Positions 1-5,975 of a DNA stretch of 6,301 nucleotides are shown here, in pieces (the stretch's first letter is position 1; each line of letters opens with the position of its first letter). Source of the stretch: Pseudomonadota bacterium (GTDB taxonomy: Bacteria > Pseudomonadota > Gammaproteobacteria > Burkholderiales > SG8-39); contig JAJZUK010000074.1 of NCBI GenBank assembly GCA_021847125.1, positions 1 to 6,301 of the forward strand. Direction: 5' to 3'. Under the pieces are notes generated by a model. The model saw nothing but the letters and a program-made list of their open reading frames with translations, was not told the origin of the DNA and did not search any database. The position numbers and the translations under genes are program-made.

Positions 1-1
1 G

Positions 2-58
2 CTCGACAACTTCGCGCGCCTGCTCGATCGGCGCGCAGGCAAATCCGCGGCCGGCTAA
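2..58 (+). CDS. C-terminal end of an unidentified plus-strand protein (partial)
   Basis: This frame is open from the left edge to a TAA at 56-58 and encodes LDNFARLLDRRAGKSAAG. The tail is Arg/Lys/Ala-rich with no diagnostic motif, so I do not recognise the family. I prefer this frame because its stop falls just before the hairpin cluster that separates it from the convergent sua5 gene, which is where a gene end is expected. The other two forward frames read on into the hairpins. With only 18 codons visible, even its coding status is an inference. Confidence 0.45.
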   Translation, partial: LDNFARLLDRRAGKSAAG

Positions 59-72
59 GAGTCTGTAACAAA

Positions 73-94
73 ACGAGGGGAAACTTCCCCTCGT
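73..94 (-). terminator. Rho-independent-type terminator of the sua5 end of the cluster
   Basis: ACGAGGGGAA and TTCCCCTCGT are perfect inverted copies (73-82 and 85-94). They form an 8-10 bp GC-rich stem with a 2-6 nt loop. On the minus strand the stem is followed directly by a T-rich stretch (TTTGTTA after the final CGT), which suits termination of transcription arriving from sua5. On the plus strand the downstream bases (GCTCCCC) are not T-rich, so it is probably one-directional, although it may also protect the 3' end of the convergent upstream gene. Confidence 0.7.
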
Positions 95-97
95 GCT

Positions 98-137
98 CCC
101 CTAAATCAGGGGCCATTTCGCCAATTCTGAAATGGCC
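98..137. repeat. Two overlapping hairpins just after the sua5 stop
   Basis: GGCCATTTC (111-119) and GAAATGGCC (129-137) are perfect 9-bp inverted repeats around a 9-nt loop, starting one base past the sua5 stop codon on the minus strand. A smaller stem, CCCCT (98-102) with AGGGG (108-112), shares bases 111-112 with the larger one, so the two cannot both pair fully. Together with the hairpin at 73-94 they fill the convergent intergenic gap. Likely roles are transcript 3'-end formation and protection from exonucleases; the plus strand has only TTTAA after the large stem, a weak terminator at best. Confidence 0.6.
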
Positions 138-138
138 T

Positions 139-1122
139 TTAAGTCGAAGACGCCCGCGCGAGCCGGTCGTTCACGCCTTGCCACTCCGGCGCCGCGGGCG
201 GCGCCTCGACCAGAATCAGATCGCAGCCCAATGCGTCGAGCCGGCGCAGGCTGGCGTAGAGCTCGTGCGCATAGCCTGCCACGGCGCGCGGCGCCGCCTG
301 CCATTGCACATCGCGCAAACCCGGCGGCGCCTCGGCGCGCGCGAGCACCGCGAGCTTTTTCCCGCACAGCGCCGCGAGCCGGGCCGGCAGTTCCGCCGCA
401 GGAACCAGATTCAAGGGCGTGCGCGGCGCGTAATGGCTGTCCAATGCGCCGGGGGCACGCGGCGCGGCGGCATCGGGTGCGGCCACGCCCGCGCCCAGCA
501 CGGCAGCGATCCGCGCGGGCGTGATCTGCCCGGGGCGCAGCAGCACCGGCTGACCGCGCGACAGGTCGATGATGGTGGACTCGATGCCGACTTCGCATTC
601 GCCGCCGTCGAGCACCCAGTCGACTGCCGCGCCGAGCTCGGCGCGCACATGCTCGGCCGTGGTCGGGCTGATGCGGCCGAATTTATTGGCCGAAGGCGCG
701 GCCACGCCGCTAAAGCGGCGTCCGGCCTGTTCTCCAGCGAACGCGCGCAACAGCGCCAGCGCGACCGGATGCCCCGGAATGCGCAGGCCCACCGTATCCT
801 GCCCGCCGGTGACGCAATCGGGCACGTCCGCTGCGCGCTTCAACACCAGCGTAAGCGGACCGGGCCAGAACGCCGCGGCGAGCTGTTGCGCGGCTGGCGG
901 AATTTGGGCCGCCCACAGCGGCAGCTGCGCGACGTCGGCCAGATGCACGATCAGCGGATGGTCCTGCGGCCGGCCCTTGGCGGCGAAGATCTTCGCCACT
1001 GCCGCGGGATTGGCGGCGTCGGCGCCGAGGCCATAGACGGTTTCGGTGGGGAACGCCACCAGGCCGCCCGATCGCAGGATCGCGGCGGCGCGCTCGATCT
1101 CGGCTGTTGCGGGGGCGGTCAC
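139..1122 (-). CDS. sua5: L-threonylcarbamoyladenylate synthase, Sua5 type
   Basis: The 327-residue product makes L-threonylcarbamoyl-AMP from threonine, bicarbonate and ATP. This is the first step of the t6A37 modification of ANN-decoding tRNAs, in the cytoplasm. The YrdC-like domain covers about residues 8-200 and shows PTETVYGLG (25-33), KGRP (49-52), AAPSANKFGRISPT (141-154), GIESTIID (179-186) and LLRPGQIT (194-201). The linker motif GALDSHYAPRTPL (225-237) and about 90 further residues make it the long, two-domain Sua5 form rather than short TsaC/YrdC. The start is a GTG, supported by a GGGG Shine-Dalgarno-like run 8 nt upstream and by the family's N-terminus. It lies 44 bp after purC and is probably last in the cluster; no separate promoter is evident. 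The link to purine and glycolysis genes is positional, not functional. Confidence 0.95.
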   Translation of the reverse strand: MTAPATAEIERAAAILRSGGLVAFPTETVYGLGADAANPAAVAKIFAAKGRPQDHPLIVHLADVAQLPLWAAQIPPAAQQLAAAFWPGPLTLVLKRAADVPDCVTGGQDTVGLRIPGHPVALALLRAFAGEQAGRRFSGVAAPSANKFGRISPTTAEHVRAELGAAVDWVLDGGECEVGIESTIIDLSRGQPVLLRPGQITPARIAAVLGAGVAAPDAAAPRAPGALDSHYAPRTPLNLVPAAELPARLAALCGKKLAVLARAEAPPGLRDVQWQAAPRAVAGYAHELYASLRRLDALGCDLILVEAPPAAPEWQGVNDRLARASST

Positions 1123-1166
1123 GCGGATTACCCCGGCAGCGCGCAGGCTGCCGGAGCCGGGTCAGA

Positions 1167-2048
1167 TCAGCTGGTCAGCAGCCGCAGCGCTTCGCGGTAC
1201 TTCTCGGCAGTCTTGGCGATGATGTCGGCCGGCAGGCGCGGCGCCGGCGCCTTCTTGTTCCAGGGCTGAGTCTCCAGCCAGTCGCGCACGAACTGCTTGT
1301 CGAACGAGGGCGGGCTCATGCCGACTTTGTATTGGGCCATCGGCCAGAAGCGCGAGGAATCCGAGGTCAGGATTTCATCGATCAGGTAGATCTTGCCCTG
1401 GGCATCGGTGCCGAATTCGAACTTGGTGTCGGCGATGATGATGCCGCGCGTGGCGGCGTATTCCGCCGCATGGGTGTAGAGCGAAATCGCCGCGTCGCGT
1501 ACCTGGCGCGCCGCCTCCTTGCCCACGCGCTGCTCGGCCTCGGTAAACGAGATGTTCTCGTCGTGCTGGCCTGCCGGCGCCTTGGTCGAAGGCGTGAACA
1601 GGGTCTGCGGCAGCTTCTGGGCTTCGCGCAGGCCCGCGGGCAGCGCGATGCCGCACAGCGAGCCGGTCTGCTGGTAGTCCTTCCAGCCCGAGCCGATGAT
1701 ATAGCCGCGCACGATCGCTTCGATCGCCATCGGCTTGAATTTTTTCACCACCATCGCGCGGCCGCGCACCTGCGCGCGCTCGGCCTCGCCGCTCACCACC
1801 GATTCCGGATCGATCCCGGTCATGTGGTTGGGTACGAGGTGGCCGAGCTTGCCGAACCAGAAATTGGACAGGGCCGTGAGGACTTCGCCCTTGCCCGGTA
1901 TCGGGTCGTCGAGGATCACGTCGAAGGCGGACAGGCGATCGGTCTGGATCACCAGCAGCTGGTCCTCGCCCACGGCGTAGATGTCGCGCACCTTGCCGCG
2001 ATGCAGGAAAGGGAGGCTCTTGATATCGGTCGTCAGCAGCGCGCTCAT
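1167..2048 (-). CDS. purC: SAICAR synthetase (phosphoribosylaminoimidazole-succinocarboxamide synthase)
   Basis: This cytoplasmic enzyme couples CAIR with aspartate using ATP to give SAICAR in de novo purine synthesis. At 293 residues it is the longer form, nearer yeast Ade1 than the roughly 237-residue E. coli PurC. Family motifs appear in order: GKVRDIY (18-24), DRLSAFD (37-43), [16 protein letters not shown] (110-125), FTPSTKA (151-157), DTKFEFG (207-213), [12 protein letters not shown] (224-235) and KQFVRDWL (251-258). The ATG follows the purE TGA after a single base (TGACATG). Upstream there is only a weak CGGA, so translation is probably coupled to purE. PurE makes the substrate of PurC, so the coupling would balance consecutive enzymes. 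The sequence looks intact. Confidence 0.97.
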   Translation of the reverse strand: MSALLTTDIKSLPFLHRGKVRDIYAVGEDQLLVIQTDRLSAFDVILDDPIPGKGEVLTALSNFWFGKLGHLVPNHMTGIDPESVVSGEAERAQVRGRAMVVKKFKPMAIEAIVRGYIIGSGWKDYQQTGSLCGIALPAGLREAQKLPQTLFTPSTKAPAGQHDENISFTEAEQRVGKEAARQVRDAAISLYTHAAEYAATRGIIIADTKFEFGTDAQGKIYLIDEILTSDSSRFWPMAQYKVGMSPPSFDKQFVRDWLETQPWNKKAPAPRLPADIIAKTAEKYREALRLLTS

Positions 2049-2049
2049 G

Positions 2050-2538
2050 TCATAGTTCCGGTAGTTTGGCGTTTTTCACGTTTTCGGCCTGTTTCGCGCG
2101 GAACGCAGCGAGCTTGGCCGCAAGCGCCGCGTCCGCAGCCGCAAGCATCGCGACGACGAACAAGCCCGCATTGGCCGCGCCGGCTTCGCCGATGGCGAAC
2201 GTCGCGACCGGTATGCCTTTGGGCATTTGCACGATCGACAGCAGCGAATCCAGGCCCTTGAGGTATTTCGACGGGATCGGCACGCCCAGCACCGGCAGCA
2301 GCGTCTGCGCCGCGACCACGCCCGCGAGATGCGCGGCGCCGCCCGCACCGGCGATGAACGCCTTGCAGCCGCGCCGCTCCATGTCCTTGATCCAGGCCTC
2401 GAGTTCGGCCGGGGTGCGGTGCGCCGACAGCGCTCTCGCTTCGGATGCGATGCCGAAACCCTTCAACTGCTGCGCCGCTTCTTTCATCACGTCCCAGTCA
2501 GACGTGCTGCCCATGACTATGCCCACTGTGGTGTTCAT
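2050..2538 (-). CDS. purE: N5-carboxyaminoimidazole ribonucleotide mutase, class I PurE
   Basis: PurE converts N5-CAIR to CAIR in de novo purine synthesis, acting in the family as a cytoplasmic octamer. The 162-residue length is normal. Visible motifs are MGSTSDW (9-15), SAHRTP with the catalytic His40, [12 protein letters not shown] (63-74), LPVLGVPI (81-88), [10 protein letters not shown] (97-106) and [12 protein letters not shown] (115-126). AGAGGAAH and the SIVQMP segment mark class I, which uses N5-CAIR made by PurK, and not class II, which uses CO2 and AIR directly. The usual AHLPGM reads AHLAGV here, a substitution I believe occurs in other class I members. The start lies 16 nt after the fba stop, and an AGAAGG-type ribosome site overlaps that stop region, so fba and purE are almost certainly one transcript. 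purK is absent from its common place nearby. Confidence 0.97.
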   Translation of the reverse strand: MNTTVGIVMGSTSDWDVMKEAAQQLKGFGIASEARALSAHRTPAELEAWIKDMERRGCKAFIAGAGGAAHLAGVVAAQTLLPVLGVPIPSKYLKGLDSLLSIVQMPKGIPVATFAIGEAGAANAGLFVVAMLAAADAALAAKLAAFRAKQAENVKNAKLPEL

Positions 2539-2554
2539 GACTGGAGATCCCTTC

Positions 2555-3619
2555 TTATTTGACGACTTGGGCGAGTTCGCCCTTGCTGTAGCGCTGCGCC
2601 ATGGATTCCAGCGGCAGCGGTTTGATTTTGGATGCCATGCCGGCGCAGCCGAACTGCTCGTAGCGCTGCTTGCACAGCGCCTTGGCCGCGGCGCGCGCGG
2701 GCTTGAGGAAGTCGCGCGGGTCGAAAGCGCTCTTGTTCTCGTTCATGTACTTGCGCATCGCCGCGGTCATCGCCAGGCGTATGTCGGTGTCGATGTTGAT
2801 CTTGCGCACGCCGTGCTTGATGCCCTGCTGGATTTCCTCCACCGGCACGCCATAGGTCTCTTTCATCTCGCCGCCGTTGGCGCGGATGATCGCGAGCAGG
2901 TCCTGCGGCACCGAGGAGGAGCCGTGCATCACCAGATGCGTGTTCGGAATACGTTTGTTGATCTCTTTGATGCGCTCGATCGCGAGGATGTCGCCGGTCG
3001 GCTTGCGCGTGAACTTGTAGGCGCCGTGCGAAGTGCCGATCGCGATCGCAAGCGCATCGAGCTGGGTTTTCTTGACGAAGTCCGCGGCCTGGTCCGGGTC
3101 GGTGAGCAGCATTTCGCGCGTCATCGTGCCTTCGGCGCCGTGACCGTCCTCCTTGTCGCCCTTCATCGTCTCGAGCGAACCGAGGCAGCCGAGCTCGCCC
3201 TCTACCGTGACGCCTATCCTGTGCGCTTCACCCACGACCTTGCGCGTCACATCGACGTTGTAGTCGTAGTCGGCGATGGTCTTGCCGTCGTCGCGCAGGC
3301 TGCCGTCCATCATCACGCTGGAAAAGCCAAGCTTCATCGCCGATTCGCACACCGCGGGCGACTGGCCGTGGTCCTGGTGCATGACGATGGGCACCTTCGG
3401 ATAAGTCTCGATCGCCGCCTGGATCAGGTACTTGAGAAAGGTTTCGCCGGCATATTTGCGCGCCCCGGCCGAGGCCTGCATGATGGCCGGGCTGTCGGTC
3501 TCGCTGGCGGCCTCCATGATGGCCTGCACCTGCTCCAGGTTGTTGACATTGAACGCAGGCAGGCCGTAGCCGTTCTCGGCGGCATGGTCCAGCAGCTGGC
3601 GCATGGAAACGATAGGCAT
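2555..3619 (-). CDS. fba: Class II (zinc-dependent) fructose-1,6-bisphosphate aldolase
   Basis: The enzyme reversibly splits fructose-1,6-bisphosphate into dihydroxyacetone phosphate and glyceraldehyde-3-phosphate in glycolysis and gluconeogenesis; related enzymes also serve the Calvin cycle. The 354 residues fit class II, of the Calvin-cycle (CbbA-like, IIB) subtype. HQDHG (81-85) supplies catalytic Asp83 and zinc ligand His84. GTSHGAYKF places His198 and VMHGSSS places His232 as the other zinc ligands. NIDTD (275-279) is the phosphate/substrate loop, and acidic VEGELG lies at 139-144. The ATG at 3619 is chosen because a strong GAGGAG lies 8 nt upstream and the family begins [15 protein letters not shown]. 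The frame stays open upstream into pyk, but that extension is a shadow of pyk. A 110-bp gap to pyk holds a probable promoter. Confidence 0.97.
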   Translation of the reverse strand: MPIVSMRQLLDHAAENGYGLPAFNVNNLEQVQAIMEAASETDSPAIMQASAGARKYAGETFLKYLIQAAIETYPKVPIVMHQDHGQSPAVCESAMKLGFSSVMMDGSLRDDGKTIADYDYNVDVTRKVVGEAHRIGVTVEGELGCLGSLETMKGDKEDGHGAEGTMTREMLLTDPDQAADFVKKTQLDALAIAIGTSHGAYKFTRKPTGDILAIERIKEINKRIPNTHLVMHGSSSVPQDLLAIIRANGGEMKETYGVPVEEIQQGIKHGVRKINIDTDIRLAMTAAMRKYMNENKSAFDPRDFLKPARAAAKALCKQRYEQFGCAGMASKIKPLPLESMAQRYSKGELAQVVK

Positions 3620-3687
3620 GATCAATACTCCTCGAACTAGCTGAAAATCGGGGGTCCGCCGCAGCCGCGGCCGGAGCGACAGCCTAT

Positions 3688-3717
3688 ATTCTACCGGAGA
3701 CCGGGACCGGCGATCAG
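3688..3717 (-). promoter_or_regulatory. Candidate sigma-70-type promoter for fba-purE-purC
   Basis: Read on the minus strand, TAGAAT (plus-strand 3688-3693) matches the -10 consensus at 5 of 6 bases. A weak -35, CTGATC (3712-3717, 3 of 6), lies 18 bp upstream. It sits in the only AT-rich patch of a very GC-rich 110-bp gap between pyk and fba. Transcription would begin near 3681, giving a leader of about 60 nt. No T-tailed terminator is visible after pyk, so read-through from pyk is also likely and this promoter would add to it. Confidence 0.4.
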
Positions 3718-3729
3718 CCGCGCGCCGAT

Positions 3730-5169
3730 TCAGGAGCGGCGGTTTTCTCCGACCTTGACGATCTTCATGGTATTCGTGCCGCCGGCCTTGCCTATGGGCT
3801 CGCCGATGGTGAGCACGATCAGGTCGCTCTTTTCCACCAGACCTGCGCGCAGCAGCACGTTCTCCGCCTCCTCCAGCAGTTCCTCGCGGTCGCTGCCGCC
3901 GTAGCTCACCATCTGCGGATAGGTGTCGCGCAGCAGCACGCAGCGGTAGCGCGTGGAGGTGCGCGTGGTCAGTGCGTAGATCGGCACGCCGCAGTTCAGG
4001 CGCGACATCCACAGCGCGGTCGAGCCCGATTCGGTCAGCGCGGCGATCGCCTTGACCTTCAGGTGAAAGGCGGTGAACAGCGCCGCCATCGCGATCGACT
4101 GGTCGACGCGGGTGAACACGCGGTCGAGGAAATCCCGGTCGAGCGTGAGCGGCGCTGAATTTTCGGCCTCGACGCAGATGCGGCTCATCGACGCCACGGT
4201 CTCGACCGGATAGCGCCCGCTTGCCGTCTCGGCCGAAAGCATGACCGCGTCGGTGCCGTCGAGCACGGCGTTGGCGACGTCGGACACCTCGGCGCGCGTG
4301 GGCACCGGGCTCGCAATCATCGATTCCATCATTTGCGTCGCCGTGATGGTGAGCTTGTTCGCCTCGCGCGCCATGCGGATCATGCGCTTTTGCAGCGCCG
4401 GCACCGAGGCGTCGCCGACCTCGACCGCGAGATCGCCGCGCGCCACCATGATGCCGTCGCAGGCCGACATGATGTCCTCCAGCGCCCCGGGCACGACCGC
4501 TTCGGCGCGCTCGATCTTGGCGATCAGAAAAGCTTCGCCGCCGGCGGCGCGCAGCAGCTGGCGCGCCATGTACATGTCGGCGCTCGACTTGGGAAAGGAC
4601 ACGGCGAGGAAATCCACCTTGATCGCCGCTGCGGTGCGGATGTCCTCCATGTCCTTGCTCGTGAGCGCCGCCGCGGTCAGGCCGCCGCCGCGGCGATTGA
4701 TGCCCTTGTTGTTCGACAGCACGCCGCCGTGGACCACGCGGCAATGCACTTCGTTGCCCGCGACCCGCTCCACTTCGAATTCGATGCGCCCGTCGTCGAG
4801 CAGCAGCACGTCGCCCGCGCTCACGTCGCGCGGCAGTTCCTTGTAATCCAGGCCGGCGCGCCGCTCGTCGCCGAGTTCGCAGTCGGCGTCGAGGATGAAC
4901 GCGTCGCCCGGTTTGAGCGTGACCTTGCCGTCCTTGAACTTGCCCACCCGGATCTTCGGGCCCTGCAGATCGCCCATGATGCCTACGGTGCGGCCGGTCT
5001 TGCGGCAGATCTCGCGCACCACCGTAGCGCGCTGCAGGTGATCCTCGTGCGTGCCGTGCGAAAAATTCAGGCGCACCACGTCCACGCCCGCAAGAAACAT
5101 GCGCTCCAGAATTTCGGGATCGGTCGATGCAGGACCGAGGGTCGCAACGATCTTGGTGCTGCGAATCAT
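3730..5169 (-). CDS. pyk: Pyruvate kinase, predicted K+-independent type
   Basis: Pyruvate kinase transfers phosphate from phosphoenolpyruvate to ADP in the last step of glycolysis. The 479 residues are full length and lack any extra C-terminal domain. Visible are RLNFSHG (33-39), [11 protein letters not shown] (66-76), a B-domain from about 77 to 165, IAKIER with catalytic Lys218 and metal ligand Glu220, the metal-binding [10 protein letters not shown] (241-250), TATQMMESM (276-284), and [31 protein letters not shown] (291-321, the longest conserved block). Where K+-dependent enzymes have Thr113, Lys114, Glu117 and Thr120 (rabbit numbering), this protein has Leu68, Gln69, Lys72 and Val75, the K+-independent set. 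The ATG is preceded by AAGAGG about 11 nt upstream, a rather long spacing. The gene starts 125 bp after the lipoprotein gene on the same strand. Confidence 0.97.
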   Translation of the reverse strand: MIRSTKIVATLGPASTDPEILERMFLAGVDVVRLNFSHGTHEDHLQRATVVREICRKTGRTVGIMGDLQGPKIRVGKFKDGKVTLKPGDAFILDADCELGDERRAGLDYKELPRDVSAGDVLLLDDGRIEFEVERVAGNEVHCRVVHGGVLSNNKGINRRGGGLTAAALTSKDMEDIRTAAAIKVDFLAVSFPKSSADMYMARQLLRAAGGEAFLIAKIERAEAVVPGALEDIMSACDGIMVARGDLAVEVGDASVPALQKRMIRMAREANKLTITATQMMESMIASPVPTRAEVSDVANAVLDGTDAVMLSAETASGRYPVETVASMSRICVEAENSAPLTLDRDFLDRVFTRVDQSIAMAALFTAFHLKVKAIAALTESGSTALWMSRLNCGVPIYALTTRTSTRYRCVLLRDTYPQMVSYGGSDREELLEEAENVLLRAGLVEKSDLIVLTIGEPIGKAGGTNTMKIVKVGENRRS

Positions 5170-5204
5170 CTTCGGATAGTCCTCTTTCTTTTACGCGGGA
5201 GTGC

Positions 5205-5236
5205 GGCGCAAGCTAAAGTGCGCCACGAGTTTAGCA
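5205..5236 (-). promoter_or_regulatory. pyk leader: weak -10-like element and short hairpin
   Basis: On the minus strand, TGCTAAACT (plus-strand 5228-5236) resembles an extended -10 (TGnTAtAaT) but has no convincing -35. Just downstream, GGCGCA (5205-5210) and TGCGCC (5219-5224) form a 6-bp stem with an 8-nt loop. If the -10 is used, transcription would start near 5221 and the hairpin would lie in the pyk 5' leader. There is no T-run after the stem, so it is not an obvious terminator of the lipoprotein gene. The evidence is weak; pyk may instead be read from the lipoprotein promoter. Confidence 0.22.
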
Positions 5237-5294
5237 TCCCCTAGTGACATTCTGCATTGCGCAGCGTGGCGCGATGCCTGCAGCGCAGATCGGC

Positions 5295-5642
5295 CTATTT
5301 GCAGCGCAAATTTGCGCTGGGCGCCGGCAGCGGCTGGCTGCAGTCGCGCTCGGCGATGGCGCGGTCCGCGGCGAGCGGCGGCGGCTTGCGCCCGCCGGGG
5401 CCATAGCGCCAGCTCAGGTAATCGTCCTCGACGCCGGCGGCGAAGGCGCCGAGGAACAACAGGCCGAAATACACGTTCGCATTGACTTCGGCGCGCATCG
5501 CAGCCGTACCGTAGGACATGCCCGGCGCCGGCGCACCGGCACGCAGCGGCGGACTGCCGCTGCGCAGACCGATCGTGGTGCCGGCGCAAGCGGCGAGCAG
5601 GACGCAGGCAAGCAAGGCGGCGAACGCCGCGCTCCGTTTCAT
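5295..5642 (-). CDS. Small predicted lipoprotein of unknown function
   Basis: I do not recognise the family. The 115-residue product begins MKRSAAFAALLACVLLAAC, a short basic start, a hydrophobic core and an LAAC lipobox. This predicts signal peptidase II cleavage and lipidation at Cys19, hence an envelope location. A second hydrophobic stretch, NVYFGLLFLGAFAAGV (56-71), could be a membrane segment or a buried helix, and is followed by acidic-aromatic EDDYLSWRYGPGGRKPPPL. Cys101 and Cys114 bracket the C-terminal Pro/Ser-rich tail and could form a disulphide in the periplasm. No clear Shine-Dalgarno precedes the ATG. A longer open frame on the same strand overlaps this one, but it is Arg/Ala-rich and shows no signal peptide or domain; the lipobox makes the shorter frame the real gene. 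It may be co-transcribed with pyk 125 bp downstream. Confidence 0.75.
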   Translation of the reverse strand: MKRSAAFAALLACVLLAACAGTTIGLRSGSPPLRAGAPAPGMSYGTAAMRAEVNANVYFGLLFLGAFAAGVEDDYLSWRYGPGGRKPPPLAADRAIAERDCSQPLPAPSANLRCK

Positions 5643-5648
5643 GCTTGG

Positions 5649-5677
5649 ATTCTAGTCCGCCCTGGCTCGGCCGACAA
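5649..5677 (-). promoter_or_regulatory. Candidate sigma-70 promoter of the lipoprotein gene, possibly leaderless
   Basis: On the minus strand, TTGTCG (plus 5672-5677; 4 of 6 to TTGACA), a 17-bp spacer and TAGAAT (plus 5649-5654; 5 of 6 to TATAAT) form a well-spaced promoter. Only CCAAGC separates the -10 from the ATG, so the usual start at +7 falls on or next to the A of the start codon. That agrees with the lack of a Shine-Dalgarno sequence there. A start site further upstream cannot be excluded. Confidence 0.45.
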
Positions 5678-5717
5678 ACCGCAGCGACACGCTGTGCGCC
5701 AGTGCGGCGAGCGCGCA

Positions 5718-5734
5718 TGCTGCAATTTGGTGCA
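5718..5734 (+). promoter_or_regulatory. NtrC-like binding site 1 (upstream enhancer)
   Basis: TGCTGCA-ATT-TGGTGCA matches the enteric NtrC consensus TGCACCA-N3-TGGTGCA at 12 of 14 defined positions; the right half-site is perfect. Its centre (5726) is about 174 bp upstream of the start predicted from the sigma-54 promoter, a normal enhancer distance. The site was found by eye against a consensus from memory. Confidence 0.55.
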
Positions 5735-5748
5735 GCTGCACGCTTCGC

Positions 5749-5765
5749 TGCACCAACAAGGACCG
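5749..5765 (+). promoter_or_regulatory. NtrC-like binding site 2 (weaker)
   Basis: TGCACCA-ACA-AGGACCG has a perfect left half-site and a poor right half (3 of 7). Its centre (5757) is 31 bp from that of site 1, about three helical turns, close to the spacing of the paired NtrC sites upstream of E. coli glnA. The pairing on one DNA face is a better argument than the match itself. The perfect half-sites of the two elements also form a 10-bp inverted repeat (5727-5736 with 5747-5756). Confidence 0.42.
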
Positions 5766-5789
5766 CAGCTGCAGCGCCGGTCGCGGTCC
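5760..5789. repeat. Inverted repeat downstream of the NtrC-like sites
   Basis: GGACCGC (5760-5766) and GCGGTCC (5783-5789) are perfect 7-bp inverted copies around a 16-nt GC-rich spacer. It overlaps the right half of the weaker NtrC-like site. It could be an operator for another regulator or a chance pairing in GC-rich DNA; nothing in the sequence decides between these. Confidence 0.3.
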
Positions 5790-5873
5790 GAGCTCTTGCA
5801 TCGCGCCGGCGCCTGACTTCATCCGCTTTATAAACAGCCGCTTATTTCGCGGCGATCCGTTTGTCGAAGCCGC

Positions 5874-5889
5874 TGGCACAAGCCGTGCT
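5874..5889 (+). promoter_or_regulatory. Sigma-54 (-24/-12) promoter of urtA
   Basis: TGGCACAAGCCGTGCT aligns with the RpoN consensus TGGCACG-N4-TTGCW. The invariant GG (5875-5876) and GC (5887-5888) are separated by exactly 10 bp, and only the G after TGGCAC and one T of TTGC differ. Transcription would start near 5900, leaving a 5' leader of about 76 nt before urtA. Control of urea uptake by nitrogen status through NtrC and sigma-54 is known in several bacteria, so the position makes biological sense. Confidence 0.72.
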
Positions 5890-5975
5890 AATGATCAGCA
5901 TGACCTGACTATCGAAACACAAGCTCAGGCAGTCTGAGTCATGGCTCAATTCATTCACTCTTGGGAGGTAGCAAC

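Larger units (their letters stand above)
5643..5975. other. Divergent intergenic region between the lipoprotein gene and urtA
   Basis: This 333-bp non-coding stretch separates minus-strand and plus-strand genes. From left to right it holds a candidate leaderless promoter for the lipoprotein gene, two NtrC-like sites, an unexplained 7-bp inverted repeat, a more AT-rich tract around 5829-5848, a sigma-54 promoter and the urtA leader. The leader contains a small 5-bp stem (CTCAG 5924-5928 with CTGAG 5934-5938) of doubtful meaning and a strong ribosome-binding site. I found no credible open frame here with coding features. Confidence 0.75.

Noticed and set aside
178..1269. A 363-codon plus-strand open frame across sua5
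   Set aside because: It is antisense to an intact Sua5, composition is Arg/Gly-rich, and there is no recognisable motif.
1107..2261. A 384-codon plus-strand open frame across purC
   Set aside because: It is antisense to an intact PurC and is a reverse-strand mirror of that gene's codon pattern.
2066..3640. A 524-codon open frame on the plus strand across purE and fba
   Set aside because: It is antisense to two well-supported enzyme genes, and its translation is His/Arg/Ala-rich without domains. Long antisense frames are expected in GC-rich coding DNA.
3620..3729. A terminator after pyk
   Set aside because: Possible short GC stems lie after the pyk stop (for example CGGCG/CGCCG), but none is followed by a T-run on the minus strand.
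3620..4744. In-frame N-terminal extension of fba, suggesting a fusion
   Set aside because: The extension is an alternative frame of pyk and Arg/Gly-rich. The aldolase family N-terminus and a strong ribosome-binding site both place the start at 3619.
4333..5244. A 303-codon plus-strand open frame across pyk
   Set aside because: It is antisense to intact pyruvate kinase, with low-complexity Arg/Ala/His composition.
5191..5718. A 175-codon minus-strand frame overlapping the lipoprotein gene
   Set aside because: It has no signal peptide or domain and very high arginine content. The overlapping 115-codon frame has a clear lipobox.
5730..5741. Perfect 12-bp palindrome GTGCAGCTGCAC as a separate operator
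   Set aside because: It arises from the TGGTGCA half-site meeting a nearby TGCAC, and a single short palindrome in this GC-rich region is not enough to claim another regulator.
5829..5848. Possible IHF bending site between the NtrC-like sites and the sigma-54 promoter
   Set aside because: TATAAACAGC matches the first half of the IHF consensus fairly well but the TTR part does not follow at the right distance on either strand.
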